Below are positions 36,963 to 46,157 of a stretch of DNA of 64,000 bases, in pieces. Position 1 is the stretch's first letter, and each line of letters starts with the position of its first letter. The stretch is from CAVTAV01 sp963732795. GTDB taxonomy: Bacteria; Pseudomonadota; Alphaproteobacteria; CAVTAV01. A program made the translations under genes and the position numbers. A model generated the notes under the pieces. The model was not told the origin of the DNA and did no database searches. It saw only the letters and a list, made by a program, of their open reading frames with translations. Where the stretch lies: assembly GCA_963732795.1 (NCBI GenBank), contig CAVTAV010000006.1, positions 682,001-746,000 on the forward strand, given 5' to 3'.

Positions 36963-37273
36963 GTTGCGGCCCTGGCGGCGCGCGCCGGCGGCGCGGTGTC
37001 GGACAGCCGGCGCACCCGGTCGCGGGCATAGGCGCGGCCGTTCGGGGTCAGCCGGTAGGCATGGCGCGGCGGCCGTCCCCGCTGCTCCGGCTCTTCCCAT
37101 CTCAATTCCAGCAGGCCCTGGTCCGACAGCCGCATCAGGATCGGATAGAGCGTGCCGGATTTGAGCCCGGTTTCCTTGGAAAGGTCGTAGCCATGCCGCC
37201 AGGCCTCCGGCGCGTCGAGAAGGGCGGCAAGCAGGCTCAGAGTTTGGCGCGAGATGTTTGGTGTGCGACTCAT
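36959..37273 (-). CDS. PadR-family transcriptional regulator
   Basis: 104 residues, the short PadR-s2 type. The winged helix is visible: LSLLAALLDAPEAWRHGYDL, KETGLKSGTLYPILMRLSDQ and the wing WEEPEQRGRPPRHAYRLTPN. I start at the ATG giving MSRTPNISRQT, because the longer start would run through the palindromic operator. It is translationally coupled to the membrane protein gene. The AT-rich palindrome just upstream is the likely binding site. Confidence 0.9.
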   Translation of the reverse strand: MSRTPNISRQTLSLLAALLDAPEAWRHGYDLSKETGLKSGTLYPILMRLSDQGLLELRWEEPEQRGRPPRHAYRLTPNGRAYARDRVRRLSDTAPPARAARAAT

Positions 37274-37282
37274 GGGACTATT

Positions 37283-37296
37283 TCTATATATGTAGA
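37283..37296. promoter_or_regulatory. Candidate PadR operator
   Basis: TCTATATATGTAGA, a palindrome with one mismatched base pair, 10-23 bases upstream of the padR ATG in otherwise GC-rich DNA. Position and AT-rich symmetry suit autorepression by a PadR dimer. Confidence 0.5.
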
Positions 37297-37322
37297 GTTT
37301 ATGAGTCAAGCACGGGAATCAT

Positions 37323-37400
37323 GTCGTTGCGAGCGACCGGAGGGAGCTCGCCAATCCAGGGCGGCTGGATCGTCGCGGCCACTTCGTGGCCTCGCGATGA
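37323..37400. repeat. BIME-like palindromic repeat pair B
   Basis: GTCGTTGCGAGCGACCGGAG... ending CAATCCAG, then CTGGATCGTCGCGGCC... ending CTCGCGATGA in inverted orientation. Fills most of the gap between padR and the YjbR-family gene. Confidence 0.75.
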
Positions 37401-37420
37401 TCTATCGATAGGTGATCGTC

Positions 37421-37759
37421 TTAGACTGGAATTTTCGCCAGCAGCTTCTTCGGCGCCCTGCCGCGCCATGCCATCGTCAAGGCGCTTCGGGCGGTCGCCT
37501 CGTCGAGCGCCTCCAAGCGCACCAGCGTGCAGCCGCGCTGGCCCCAGACGCCGGAGGCCGGCTTGAACATCGCGGGTTCGGCGGCGAGCAGGATTTCCTG
37601 CTGATCCGGCGTCAGCCGGGCCATGCCCCAGTCGACATCGGGCGAGCCCATGGTCGCGAAGATCTTGCCGCCGACCCGGAAATCGGGGTGGCCGCCATGG
37701 GACCGCTCCTCGGCCTCGGGCAGGCTGAGGGCGATCCGCCGGAAATCGGCCGGGGTCAC
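37421..37759 (-). CDS. MmcQ/YjbR family DNA-binding-fold protein
   Basis: 112 residues, complete. The CyaY-like YjbR fold is recognised by FRRIALSLPEAEERSHGGHP, FRVGGKIFATM and the C-terminal ALTMAWRGRAPKKLLAK. Family members are small cytosolic proteins of unclear function. It sits 10 bases downstream... on the same strand, of the MFS transporter's stop side, so it may be read with a separate promoter in the 37.76 kb gap. Confidence 0.88.
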   Translation of the reverse strand: MTPADFRRIALSLPEAEERSHGGHPDFRVGGKIFATMGSPDVDWGMARLTPDQQEILLAAEPAMFKPASGVWGQRGCTLVRLEALDEATARSALTMAWRGRAPKKLLAKIPV

Positions 37760-37769
37760 GCGCCTCCCG

Positions 37770-39014
37770 TCAGGCGGGCTTGGCCGCCATGGCGCCGACC
37801 TTGATGGGTGCGGTTTCCTTGAGGAACAGGGCGAAGACGGCGGACGCGATGGCGCAGCCGACCATGATCCACAAGGGCGCGGCCTGGCCGTAGACGTCGG
37901 CCGCGCGGCCGGCGGCGGTGGCGCCGATCACCGAGCCGATCATCTCGCCGATGCCTTGGGTTAGGCCGAACGCGGTGGCGATATAGGCGACCGGGATGGT
38001 CTCCGAGGGAATGGTGCCCATGAACATCGGGAACACGCCGCTTGCGGACCAGCCGACGAACATCAGGATAGCGCAGGTCCAGGGCGAGGTGCCGAAATAC
38101 AACGCGCCCAGCGGCGTGATGATGCCGATGGTGCAGAAAAGGATCATGACCGGCTTGCGTCCGATCTTGTCGGAAAGGCCCGGCACGAAGAAGCACCAGA
38201 TCGCCGCCGATAGGCCGAGCACGCTCACAAGCCAACTGGCTGTCGATGACTCGACGCCGATGCTGTCGAAATATTTCGGGAGGAACGTCCAGCCCAGGAC
38301 CATCCAGCACACCATCACGCAGCTGATCAGCACGCAGAGCCACATATTACGGAACTTGAACATCTCCAATCGGCTCATCCGCTCCGCGGGCGGCGCCTCG
38401 GTCGTTTTGTTGGCCTCGACGATCTCGGCGGTGGTCGGCTCGCGGATATATTTCGTGATGATGAAGGCCATGATCAGGCCAGGCACGGCAGCCATGAAGA
38501 AAGCTGCGCGCCAGCTCAGCCAGTTGGCGATCGCGACCAGCACGATCGGCGCGGCGAAGGAGCCGAAAAGGCTGCTCAGCGAGTTCTGCATGATGCCCAT
38601 GCTCGCGCCCCGTCGCCCATGCTCGGATTCGAGCACGACCAGGGACTGGGAGATCGGTCCGATGCCGCCTTCGGACATGCCCATGATCAGCCGGGCCGCC
38701 ATCAGCATCATGAACGAGCTGGCGAGGCCCGAAAACACGGAGCAGATCGAAAAGATGATGACGGAGCCGATCAGGAAGGTCTTGCGTTTGCCGGTCGCTT
38801 CGGCAAGGCCGCCGAACAGGAAGCCCGACAGGGCCCATGTGAAGGACAGGGCGGAGACGATTGCGCCGATCTCGGTGTTGTTGAGGCCGAGATCGTTGCT
38901 GATATGCACCGAAAGATAGCCGAACGCGTTGCGATCGACGAAAACAAAGCCGAAATTGACCGCAAGAATCGCGATCAGGCGATTCTCATACCGCCAAAAG
39001 CCACTTTCCTTCAT
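37770..39014 (-). CDS. MFS transporter (ACS-like anion:cation symporter)
   Basis: 414 residues, 12 hydrophobic segments in two halves. The loop 2-3 motif GGLAEATGKRKTFLIG and loop 8-9 motif DKIGRKPVMILF are present. The N-terminal FVFVDRNAFGYLSV and RLIMGMSEGGIGP match the ACS group that takes up organic acids such as aromatic acids or sugar acids. Start at the ATG giving MKESGFWRYENR. It ends 10 bases before the YjbR gene, which is transcribed next in the same direction. Substrate cannot be fixed; aromatic acid uptake would fit the catabolic operon at 50-55 kb. Confidence 0.88.
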   Translation of the reverse strand: MKESGFWRYENRLIAILAVNFGFVFVDRNAFGYLSVHISNDLGLNNTEIGAIVSALSFTWALSGFLFGGLAEATGKRKTFLIGSVIIFSICSVFSGLASSFMMLMAARLIMGMSEGGIGPISQSLVVLESEHGRRGASMGIMQNSLSSLFGSFAAPIVLVAIANWLSWRAAFFMAAVPGLIMAFIITKYIREPTTAEIVEANKTTEAPPAERMSRLEMFKFRNMWLCVLISCVMVCWMVLGWTFLPKYFDSIGVESSTASWLVSVLGLSAAIWCFFVPGLSDKIGRKPVMILFCTIGIITPLGALYFGTSPWTCAILMFVGWSASGVFPMFMGTIPSETIPVAYIATAFGLTQGIGEMIGSVIGATAAGRAADVYGQAAPLWIMVGCAIASAVFALFLKETAPIKVGAMAAKPA

Positions 39015-39189
39015 TACGTCCCCCCACCGGAACCGACGACAAATTCCACGCCGGGGCATTTGGGCAGGATTTCGTTGCAAGGTCAATCAAAACTCTGGCC
39101 TGATCGCACCGATTACCGCCTTCCGCCGGCTCTGGTCGATGCCCGTGTTGGCGATTAAACTAATAGAGGGATTGAGGAGAGCGCGGCAC

Positions 39190-40089
39190 GTGTCGATCAA
39201 GTCGCTTCTCGGACGTTGGGCCGCGGCGGGCTTGGCCGCAGGCCTCGGGCTCTGGACGGTTGCGGGTCACGGCGTCGAGGCCGGCGCGCCGGGGCTTTGG
39301 CATGTCGAGGGGCCGAACGGCGGGCTCTATCTCATGGGATCGGTCCATGTCCTCGACGAGGCCGAGGCGTGGGTGACGCCGCGTATCGACGAGGCGTTCC
39401 GGGACTCCCGCTGCCTCGCTCTGGAGATCGATCTCGACACCGTTCACCCGGAGACCATTGCGGCGCGGCTGCGCGGAGCGGGGCAATACGATTCGGACGA
39501 GCCCGGCCTCGAACAGCATGTGTCGGACGCGACCTATCAGCGGTTCCAGAACGTCGCGGCGGATCTCGCCCTCTCGCCCGAATCGCTCGACCGGTTCCGG
39601 CCTTGGCTGGTCGGCATCATTCTGAGCTCCCTGGTCACCAACCGGCTCGGCTATAGCGAGCAATACGGCGTCGATACCTATTTCCTGAACCGCGCCCAGG
39701 AGACCGAGACGCCGGTCCTCGGCCTCGAAACCCTCGACGATCAGGTCGCGGTGCTAAGCGACACCGGCGACGACACCGACGACACGGTCCTCGACGACGT
39801 GCTCGACGCCGTCGCCCGCGAGCCCGGCATGATCAAGGCCATCGCCAAAGCCTGGCGCCACGGCGATCTGGAGACGATCGCAAAGACGGTGGATGACGCC
39901 TTCGCCGATGATCCCGGGGAATACGACCGTCTGATCGGCCACCGCAATCATCGCTGGCTGCCCAAGCTCGAAAAGCTGCTGGACAAAGGCCGCCACTGCT
40001 TCGTCGTGGTCGGCGCGGGCCATCTTGTCGGCAAGGCCAGCCTGCTCACGCTCCTGAAGGACGCCGGTTACAGGGTTACGCGGGAATAG
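39190..40089 (+). CDS. TraB/GumN family protein
   Basis: 299 residues. A hydrophobic signal (LGRWAAAGLAAGLGLWTVAG) leads into the family's first GxxH motif YLMGSVHVLDE and a conserved Glu in CLALEIDLD. The mirror motif GAGHLVGKASLL lies near the end. The fold is a metal-dependent protease-like (Tiki/TraB/GumN) domain in the periplasm or membrane-anchored; substrates in bacteria are not known. GTG start at 39190 follows GAGGAG; no earlier start fits a signal peptide. Confidence 0.9.
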   Translation: MSIKSLLGRWAAAGLAAGLGLWTVAGHGVEAGAPGLWHVEGPNGGLYLMGSVHVLDEAEAWVTPRIDEAFRDSRCLALEIDLDTVHPETIAARLRGAGQYDSDEPGLEQHVSDATYQRFQNVAADLALSPESLDRFRPWLVGIILSSLVTNRLGYSEQYGVDTYFLNRAQETETPVLGLETLDDQVAVLSDTGDDTDDTVLDDVLDAVAREPGMIKAIAKAWRHGDLETIAKTVDDAFADDPGEYDRLIGHRNHRWLPKLEKLLDKGRHCFVVVGAGHLVGKASLLTLLKDAGYRVTRE

Positions 40090-40116
40090 GGGATAGCCTC
40101 AGCGTGGCCCCACGCC

Positions 40117-40176
40117 CTTCGACAAGCCCGGGGCGAACGGACTTATGTCTCCGTTCGGGCTGAGCCCTCGTCGAAG
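40117..40176. repeat. Imperfect inverted repeat between gumN-like gene and infC
   Basis: CTTCGACAAGCC... GCGAACGG (40117-40140) faces CCGTTCGGGC... CGTCGAAG (40151-40176). This is the widespread CTTCGACAAGC-type intergenic palindrome. It lies between convergent genes and may end transcription from both. Confidence 0.7.
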
Positions 40177-40214
40177 CCCGTTGCCGGGCGGGTCCTTCGG
40201 TTGATTCGGAAAGG

Positions 40215-40751
40215 CTAACGCGGCGCGATGACCATGGACATCTGGCGGCCTTCGAGCCTGGGGAACTGCTCGACCTTGGCCAGTTCGTCCATCTGGGTGC
40301 GCACCTTTTCCAGGAGATCCATGCCGATTTCCTTATGGGCCATTTCGCGGCCGCGGAACCTCAGCGTCACCTTGACCTTGTCGCCTTCCTTTATGAACTT
40401 TTCGACGGAGCGCATTTTGACGTCGTAGTCGTGGTGATCGATGCCGGGACGCATCTTGATCTCCTTGACTTCGATGGTCTTCTGCTTCTTGCGCGCTTCC
40501 GAGGCCTTCTTCTGGGCCTGATATTTGAATTTACCGTAGTCGAGAATCTTGCAGACCGGCGGCTCGGTGTTGGGCGAAATCTCGACAAGGTCGAGGCCCG
40601 CGTCTTCCGCTCTCTTGAGAGCGTCGCCGATGGTCACAACTCCGTGGTTCTCACCCTTTTCATCGATCAGGCGCACTTGGCGCGACGTGATCATATCGTT
40701 CACACGCTGCCCGTCCTTGCGCGGTGGGGCAGGTTCAGGTCGCTTTGCTAT
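40215..40751 (-). CDS. infC: Translation initiation factor IF-3, probable ATA start
   Basis: The first ATG or GTG-type start (40703) would give 162 residues and lose the normal N-terminal leader. The frame continues upstream to an ATA at 40749-40751, which lies 8 bases after AAGGAG (40760-40765). Two codons further upstream is a TGA, so no canonical start gives the full protein. From ATA the product is 178 residues (AKRPEPAPPRKDGQRVND at the start), the family length. Conserved regions: VRLIDEKGENHGVV, VEISPNTEPPVCKILDYGKF, KMRPGIDHHDYDVK and FRGREMAHKEIG. IF3 rejects non-AUG starts, and infC commonly uses such a codon (AUU in E. coli) for autoregulation. Confidence 0.93.
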   Translation of the reverse strand: MAKRPEPAPPRKDGQRVNDMITSRQVRLIDEKGENHGVVTIGDALKRAEDAGLDLVEISPNTEPPVCKILDYGKFKYQAQKKASEARKKQKTIEVKEIKMRPGIDHHDYDVKMRSVEKFIKEGDKVKVTLRFRGREMAHKEIGMDLLEKVRTQMDELAKVEQFPRLEGRQMSMVIAPR

Positions 40752-40777
40752 GTATCAGTCTCCTTACAATAGAGCAC

Positions 40778-40825
40778 GGTCCGCACGCCTCCACTGACCC
40801 GATCCCATCGGGCCGGCTGCGGACC
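40778..40825 (-). promoter_or_regulatory. Structured leader upstream of infC
   Basis: Outer arms GGTCCGCA (40778-40785) and TGCGGACC (40818-40825) are perfectly complementary, with an inner perfect hairpin CCCGAT-CCC-ATCGGG (40798-40812). The structure lies 12 bases upstream of the infC ribosome binding site and 45 bases after the thrS stop. It could be an attenuator, a processing site or a target of autoregulation. Confidence 0.5.
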
Positions 40826-40869
40826 TCGCCGTTAAAACATACGTACCACAGGGTTGACGGACTCTAAAC

Positions 40870-42860
40870 TCAAACGCGAACCCCGGGCACGGCAGCTTCC
40901 TCTTTAAGTCTATTCACGGCCTCGTCGATCGCAAGCACTTCTTGCTTATCCACGCCGAGACGCCGGACCGTGACTGTCCCCTCTTCGGCCTCGCGACGAC
41001 CGAGCACGAACATTACCGGCACCTTGGTGTGGCTGTGCTCGCGGATCTTGTAGTTGATCTTTTCGTTGCGGAGATCGAGCTCGTGGCGGAGACCCGCGGC
41101 CTTCAATTTCTCGCCGATCGCTCGGGCCGCGTCGTCGGCATCGGACACGATGGTCGCGACCACGCATTGCACCGGCGCGAGCCAGAGCGGCAGCTTTCCG
41201 GCGTAATGTTCGATCAGCACGCCGATCAAACGCTCGATTGAGCCGAAGATCGCGCGGTGAATCATCACCGGGCTGATGTTTTTCGCCGTCCTCGCCGATA
41301 TAATGCGCGCCGAAACGCTCCGGCAGCACATAGTCGAGCTGCACCGTGCCGCATTGCCAGGTCCGGCCGATCGCGTCCTTCAAGTGGAATTCGAGCTTCG
41401 GCCCGTAGAACGCGCCTTCGCCCGGCGCCATCTCGAAATCGTTGGTGATCGACGCGGAGCGCCGCCTCGAGCGCCTGCTCGGCGTTGTCCCAGGTCGCGT
41501 CGGAACCCGCGCGGACCTCGGGCCGGGTGGCGAGCCGGATCGCGGACGTCGTCGAAGCCGAGATCGGAATAGACCGAATGCAGCAGATCGACGATGCCCT
41601 TGATCTCATCGGTGATCTGATCCTCGCGGCAGAAGATATGCGCGTCGTCCTGGGTCATCTGGCGCACGCGCATCAGCCCATGCAAGGCGCCGTGCGGTTC
41701 GTTTCGGTGGCAGCAGCCGAATTCGGCCATGCGGATCGGCAGGTCGCGATAGCTCTTGATGCCCTGATTGAAGATCTGGACATGAGCCGGGCAGCTCATC
41801 GGCTTCAGCGCGAGAAACTCGGCGTCGCCGGAGAGAGTCGGCTCTTCCTCGTCATTGGTCGGAATCTCGTCCGGCACGAGGAACATGCTCGTCGCGGAAC
41901 TTCGACCAGTGGCCCGAGGTTTTCCACAGCTTGGAGGCCAGAAGCTGGGGCGATTTCACTTCCTCATAGCCGGCGCGCGCGAGATAGCGCCGGATATAGG
42001 CTTCGAGCTCGCGCCAGATGACATAGCCCTTGTGGTGCCAGAACACCGAGCCTTGGGCCTCTTCCTGGAAGTGGAAGAGATCCATCTCGCGGCCGAAACG
42101 GCGGTGGTCGCGCTTCTCGGCCTCTTCGAGCCGGGTCAGATAGGCGCGAAGCTCTTTCTCGTCGCGCCACGCGGTGCCGTAGATGCGCTGGAGCTGGGCG
42201 TTGCGATGATCGCCGCGCCAATAGGCGCCGGCGAGCTTCATCAGCTTGAACGCCTTGCCGAGCTTTGCCGGTCGAGGGCAAATGAGGGCCGACGCAGAGA
42301 TCGAGGAAATCGCCCTGTTTATAGACCGAGATCACTTCGGACTCCGGGCAGGTCGCGGATGATCTCGGCCTTGTAGATCTCGCCGATCGAGGTGAAATAG
42401 CGGACGCCTCGTCGCGGTCCCATTCCTCGCGGGTGATCGCCTCGTCGCGGTCGACGATCTCGCGCATCCGCTGCTCGATCTTGTCGAGATCCTCGGGCGT
42501 AAACGGCTCGGTCCGGGCGAAGTCGTAATAGAAGCCGTCCTCGATCGCCGGGCCGATGGTGACCTGGGTCTCGGGGTAGAGCTCCTTGACGGCCTCGGCC
42601 ATCACATGGGCGGCGTCGTGGCGGAGAAGCTCCAACGCCTCGGTGCTCTTGTCGGTGATGATCTCGAGCGTCGCGTCCCGATCGATCAGATAGGAGAGAT
42701 CGCGCTCCTTGCCGTCCACCTTCGCCGCGAGCGCCGCCTTGGCGAGGCCCGGACCGATGTCGCGCGCGATCTCGGCCACCGTCACGGGATTGTCGTAACG
42801 GCGCACCGAGCCGTCCGGCAGACTGACGGCGATGGCGGCGGCGGTCTGGCTCACGCTCAC
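40870..42860 (-). CDS. thrS: Threonine-tRNA ligase, at least seven frame breaks
   Basis: About 660 codons. The TGS domain (SLPDGSVRRYDNPVTVAEIA), editing domain with HDAAHVMAEAV, and class II core with motif 2 (MAEFGCCHRNEPHGALHGLM) and QDDAHIFC are present. Motif 3 is around PVMIHRAIFGSIERLIGVLI, and the anticodon domain ends at AAVPGVRV. The frame changes near 42405, 42350, 42275, 41885, 41545, 41455 and 41283; the complete sequence can be read across them. As an essential gene it must be intact in the cell. It charges tRNA-Thr with proofreading against Ser. infC follows at 118 bases. Confidence 0.95.
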
Positions 42861-42897
42861 GAATAAATCCTGATTGGAGCCGGGATTTCGAGCCGGC

Positions 42898-44227
42898 TCA
42901 GGTCGCAGCGGAAGGTAGTGGGATTTCGGGTCGTGTCAAGCGCGCGGGGCGGCGGTCACGACTCGGAGTCGCTGCCCTCGGCCGGCTCGGAGCGTTTCCG
43001 GCAGCGTCGGGCGGCGCGTCGGGCGCGGCGCCGGTCGCGAGAATGCGGTCGTAAAGCTCGAAGGTCTTCTCGCACATCAGATCGAGCGAGAAGGCCTCGA
43101 TCGCATGACGCCTGGCGACGAGGGCGACGTCGGCGCGGGTCGAGGCATCGAGCTCGATCGCCGCCGCGAGCGCGCCGGCAAGCGCGCGGGCATTGTTCGG
43201 CGGCACCAGCCAGCCGGTGCGGCCCTGAAGCACCGATTCCTTCGCTCCGCCATGGTCGGTGGCGATCACCGGCCGGCCCATGGCCTGGGCCTCGACACAG
43301 ACCCGGCCGAAGGCCTCGGGCTCGGTCGAGGCCGAGACCACGACGTCGGCCAGCATATAGGCAGCCGGCATGTCGTGGCATTCGCCGACGATCTTGACGA
43401 TGTCCGCGACGTCCTTGGCAAGGATGAGATCGACGAGCTCGTTGTAATAGGCATCCTGCTCGTTGATCTTGCCGGCGATCAGGCACGTCGCGTCGCGCCG
43501 GCCGATCTGGGCGAGCGCCTCGACGACCAGCGTCTGGCCCTTGCCGCCGGCGATGCGCGCCGGGACCATGACGATCGGCACGCCGTCCGGCAGGTTCCAG
43601 TGGTTGGCGAGCTGGATCAGCCGGTCGGCATTGATGGCGCCGGGATTGAACTGGGTGACGTCGACGCCGCGCGCGATAGTGGCGAGCTCGGTGTCGCCCG
43701 AGATCATGCCGTCTTTGAGCTTCTCCGCCACGAAGTCCGACACCGCGATCAGATGCTTCGCGCCCAATAGGCTCGTGGTCGACCAGTCGTGGAAACGGCC
43801 GGTCGGATGGGTCAGGCGGTAAACCGTGCCGAGGATCGGCGTCGAGGTCTGGGCGGCGGCGTTGAAAGCGCTCCAGGCCCCGATGAAGCCCTCCTGATGG
43901 ACGAGATCGACATTGTGCTTGCGGATCAGCTTGGCGATCGCGCGCGAGTTCGAATACATGGTCAGCACGTTGTTGGTGCCGACCGACATATCGATATGGG
44001 TCGCGCCCGCGCGGCGGATTCGCGACACCAGCGCGCCGCCGCCGGAGACGACGATCGACTTGCCGCCCGCGCGGATGATGCCGGCTGACGAGATCCGCCG
44101 CCGACGTGGCCGAGCCGCCGGGCTCCAGAGACGAGATGACCTGCAGCACGACGGGCCCGCGCCTTCCGGGCCAGTGCGCCGGCGTGCTACGATGGCCGCG
44201 CCATCCGGTCTGGTTGGCGTCGGCCAT
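42898..44227 (-). CDS. Glycosyltransferase family 4, frameshift
   Basis: About 440 codons. It begins MADANQTGW, with VVLQVISSLEPGGSATSAAD; the frame changes near 44095 and continues AGIIRAGGKSIVVSGGGALV. The C-terminal Rossmann domain has PARIAGGKGQTLVVEALAQI, the donor-site region ASTEPEAFGRVCVEAQAMGR and DHGGAKESVLQG. The 3' end is uncertain because both frames stay open (stops at 42956 and 42898). Members of this group act on cell-envelope glycans (LPS core or capsule). It is divergent from the hydrolase gene with 26 bases between starts. Confidence 0.85.
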
Positions 44228-44253
44228 GTCAAACTCTACTCGTCACGAGGACC

Positions 44254-45015
44254 ATGAGCGCTTCTTCCGGCCTCCTCTTACTCCAGCGCGAAAACGGCGT
44301 AAACATCGCTTACCAAGCGCAAGACGGTGCGATGCCCGGGATCGTATTTCTCGGCGGTTTCATGTCGGACATGACCGGCACGAAGGCAACCGCGCTGCAG
44401 AATCACTGCCAAAAGTATAGCCGAGCTTTTGTAAAATTTGATTACCGCGGCCACGGCGCGTCGTCCGGCCGGTTCCGGGACGGCACCATCGGATTGTGGC
44501 TCGAGGACGCTCTGGCGGTGATCGATGAGGTCGCGAAAGGTCCGGTTATTCTGGTCGGATCGAGCATGGGCGGCTGGATTGCGCTTCTCGCGGCGCTGGC
44601 CCGGCCGGAGCGCGTCCAAGGCGTGGTCGGCCTCGCCGCCGCGCCGGATTTTACCGAGGACATTTGGGCCGAGCTCAGCGCTTCCCAAAAGCGGGAGATG
44701 CGCGAGCAGGGCCATATCGAGCAGCCGACGGATTACGGGCCCGACCCCTATGTCATCACCCATGCCTTGATCAAAGACGGCGCCAACCATGCCCTCCTCA
44801 ACGCCCCGATCCCCATTCAGTGCCCCGTGCGGTTGATTCAGGGCATGGAGGACACGGACGTGCCCTGGACCAAGGCGCTCAGAATCGTCGAACGGCTGGA
44901 GAGCCCGGACGTGACGCTCACCCTGGTGAAGCACGGCGATCACCGGCTGTCCGAGCCGGAGGATTTGAAACGGATGACGAATACGATCGAGGCGCTATGC
45001 GAGCAGGTGGGATAG
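44254..45015 (+). CDS. Alpha/beta hydrolase, ABHD10-like
   Basis: 253 residues, one domain. Nucleophile S104 in VGSSMGGW, Asp in GMEDTDVPW (about 200) and His in KHGDHRLSEP (about 234) complete the triad. FLGGFMSDMTGTKA is the oxyanion loop and FDYRGHGASSG the strand after it. These features match the palmitoyl-protein thioesterase ABHD10 group found in mitochondria and alphaproteobacteria. The short 26-base divergent gap to the glycosyltransferase leaves little room for promoters. Confidence 0.88.
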   Translation: MSASSGLLLLQRENGVNIAYQAQDGAMPGIVFLGGFMSDMTGTKATALQNHCQKYSRAFVKFDYRGHGASSGRFRDGTIGLWLEDALAVIDEVAKGPVILVGSSMGGWIALLAALARPERVQGVVGLAAAPDFTEDIWAELSASQKREMREQGHIEQPTDYGPDPYVITHALIKDGANHALLNAPIPIQCPVRLIQGMEDTDVPWTKALRIVERLESPDVTLTLVKHGDHRLSEPEDLKRMTNTIEALCEQVG

Positions 45016-45018
45016 GAG

Positions 45019-45108
45019 CTGGATTGCCGCGCTCCCTGCGGTCGCTCGCAATGACATTCTAGGAAACGATCGTCATCGCGAGGCCGCAACGCGGCCGCGG
45101 CGATCCAG
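45019..45108. repeat. BIME-like palindromic repeat pair C
   Basis: CTGGATTGCCGCGCTCCCTG... CGCAATGAC, then GTCATCGCGAGGCCGC... GGCGATCCAG. The two units face each other across 16 bases, between the convergent hydrolase and korB genes. Confidence 0.8.
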
Positions 45109-45121
45109 TGTGTCTGGGACT

Positions 45122-46147
45122 TTACTCCACCGTCCAGGTGCGGCCGGCGCGGAGCAGGCCGTCGATGTCGGTGGAGTATTTCTCGCCGGCGATCTCGTCG
45201 ATCTGGGCGTGGACGGCATCCTCGTAGACCGGGGCGTCTTCGGCGAAGAGGACGCCGAGGACGACCGGGAATTCCGGCCGAGGCAGATTTGCGAGTATGG
45301 TCGCGAGCGTACGGTTGGTCTCGTCGTGAACCAGAAGATCGGCTTCGGTGATGCCGTTCTCGCCGATCGTGACCGCCTCGATCTCGAACGTCCCGGGCTT
45401 CACGCGGAGTCCCTTGTTGGACTCCTTGCCGTAGATCATCGGCTTGCCGTGCTCGACGAAGAGCTGCTCGTCCTTGGCGACGCTCTTCGCGGTGAAGTCG
45501 GCGAAGACCTCGTCGTTGTAGACGATGCAGTTTTGGAAGATCTCGATGAAGGTCGCGCCCTTATGGGCATGCGCCCGCTTGAACATCTCGGGCAAATGCT
45601 TTTGGTCGGTATCGATCGAGCGGGCGACGAATCGGGCATTCACGCCGAGCGCGAAGGCGCAGGGGCTCACGGGCGCGTCGAGCGAACCATAGGGCGTCGA
45701 AGGCGAGCGCGTGCCCGGGCGGCTCGTCGGCGAGTACTGGCCCTTGGTGAGGCCGTAGATCTCGTTGTTGAACAGCAGGATCTTGACGTTCACGTTCCGG
45801 CGCAAGATGTGCATCAGGTGATTGCCGCCGATGGACAAGCCGTCGCCGTCGCCGGTGATCATCCAGACGTCCAGGTCCGGATTGGCGAGCTTGACGCCGG
45901 TCGCGATCGCCGGCGCGCGGCCGTGGATCGTGTGGAAGCCGTAGGTGTTCATGTAATAGGGGAAGCGCGACGAGCAGCCGATGCCGGAGATGAACACGAT
46001 CTTCTCGCGCGGAATACCGAGCTCCGGCATGGTCCGCTGCATCGCCTTCAGGATCGCATAGTCGCCGCAGCCGGGGCACCAGCGCACTTCCTGATCGGAG
46101 GCGAAGTCCTTCGCCGTCAGTTTTTCGGCATCGACCATTTCATTCAT
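45122..46147 (-). CDS. korB: 2-oxoacid:ferredoxin oxidoreductase, beta subunit
   Basis: 341 residues, intact. TPP- and Fe-S-related motifs: VRWCPGCGDYAILKAMQ near the start, GIGCSSRFPYYMNTYGFH, and the TPP-binding ITGDGDGLSIGGNHLMH. The C-terminal domain carries VHDETNRTLATILANL. It works with KorA to oxidise 2-oxoglutarate (or a related 2-oxoacid) to the CoA ester while reducing ferredoxin. This two-subunit type is more oxygen-tolerant than the four-subunit form and occurs in alphaproteobacteria. It follows korA by 10 bases. Confidence 0.93.
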   Translation of the reverse strand: MNEMVDAEKLTAKDFASDQEVRWCPGCGDYAILKAMQRTMPELGIPREKIVFISGIGCSSRFPYYMNTYGFHTIHGRAPAIATGVKLANPDLDVWMITGDGDGLSIGGNHLMHILRRNVNVKILLFNNEIYGLTKGQYSPTSRPGTRSPSTPYGSLDAPVSPCAFALGVNARFVARSIDTDQKHLPEMFKRAHAHKGATFIEIFQNCIVYNDEVFADFTAKSVAKDEQLFVEHGKPMIYGKESNKGLRVKPGTFEIEAVTIGENGITEADLLVHDETNRTLATILANLPRPEFPVVLGVLFAEDAPVYEDAVHAQIDEIAGEKYSTDIDGLLRAGRTWTVE

Positions 46148-46157
46148 GGCGGAACTC

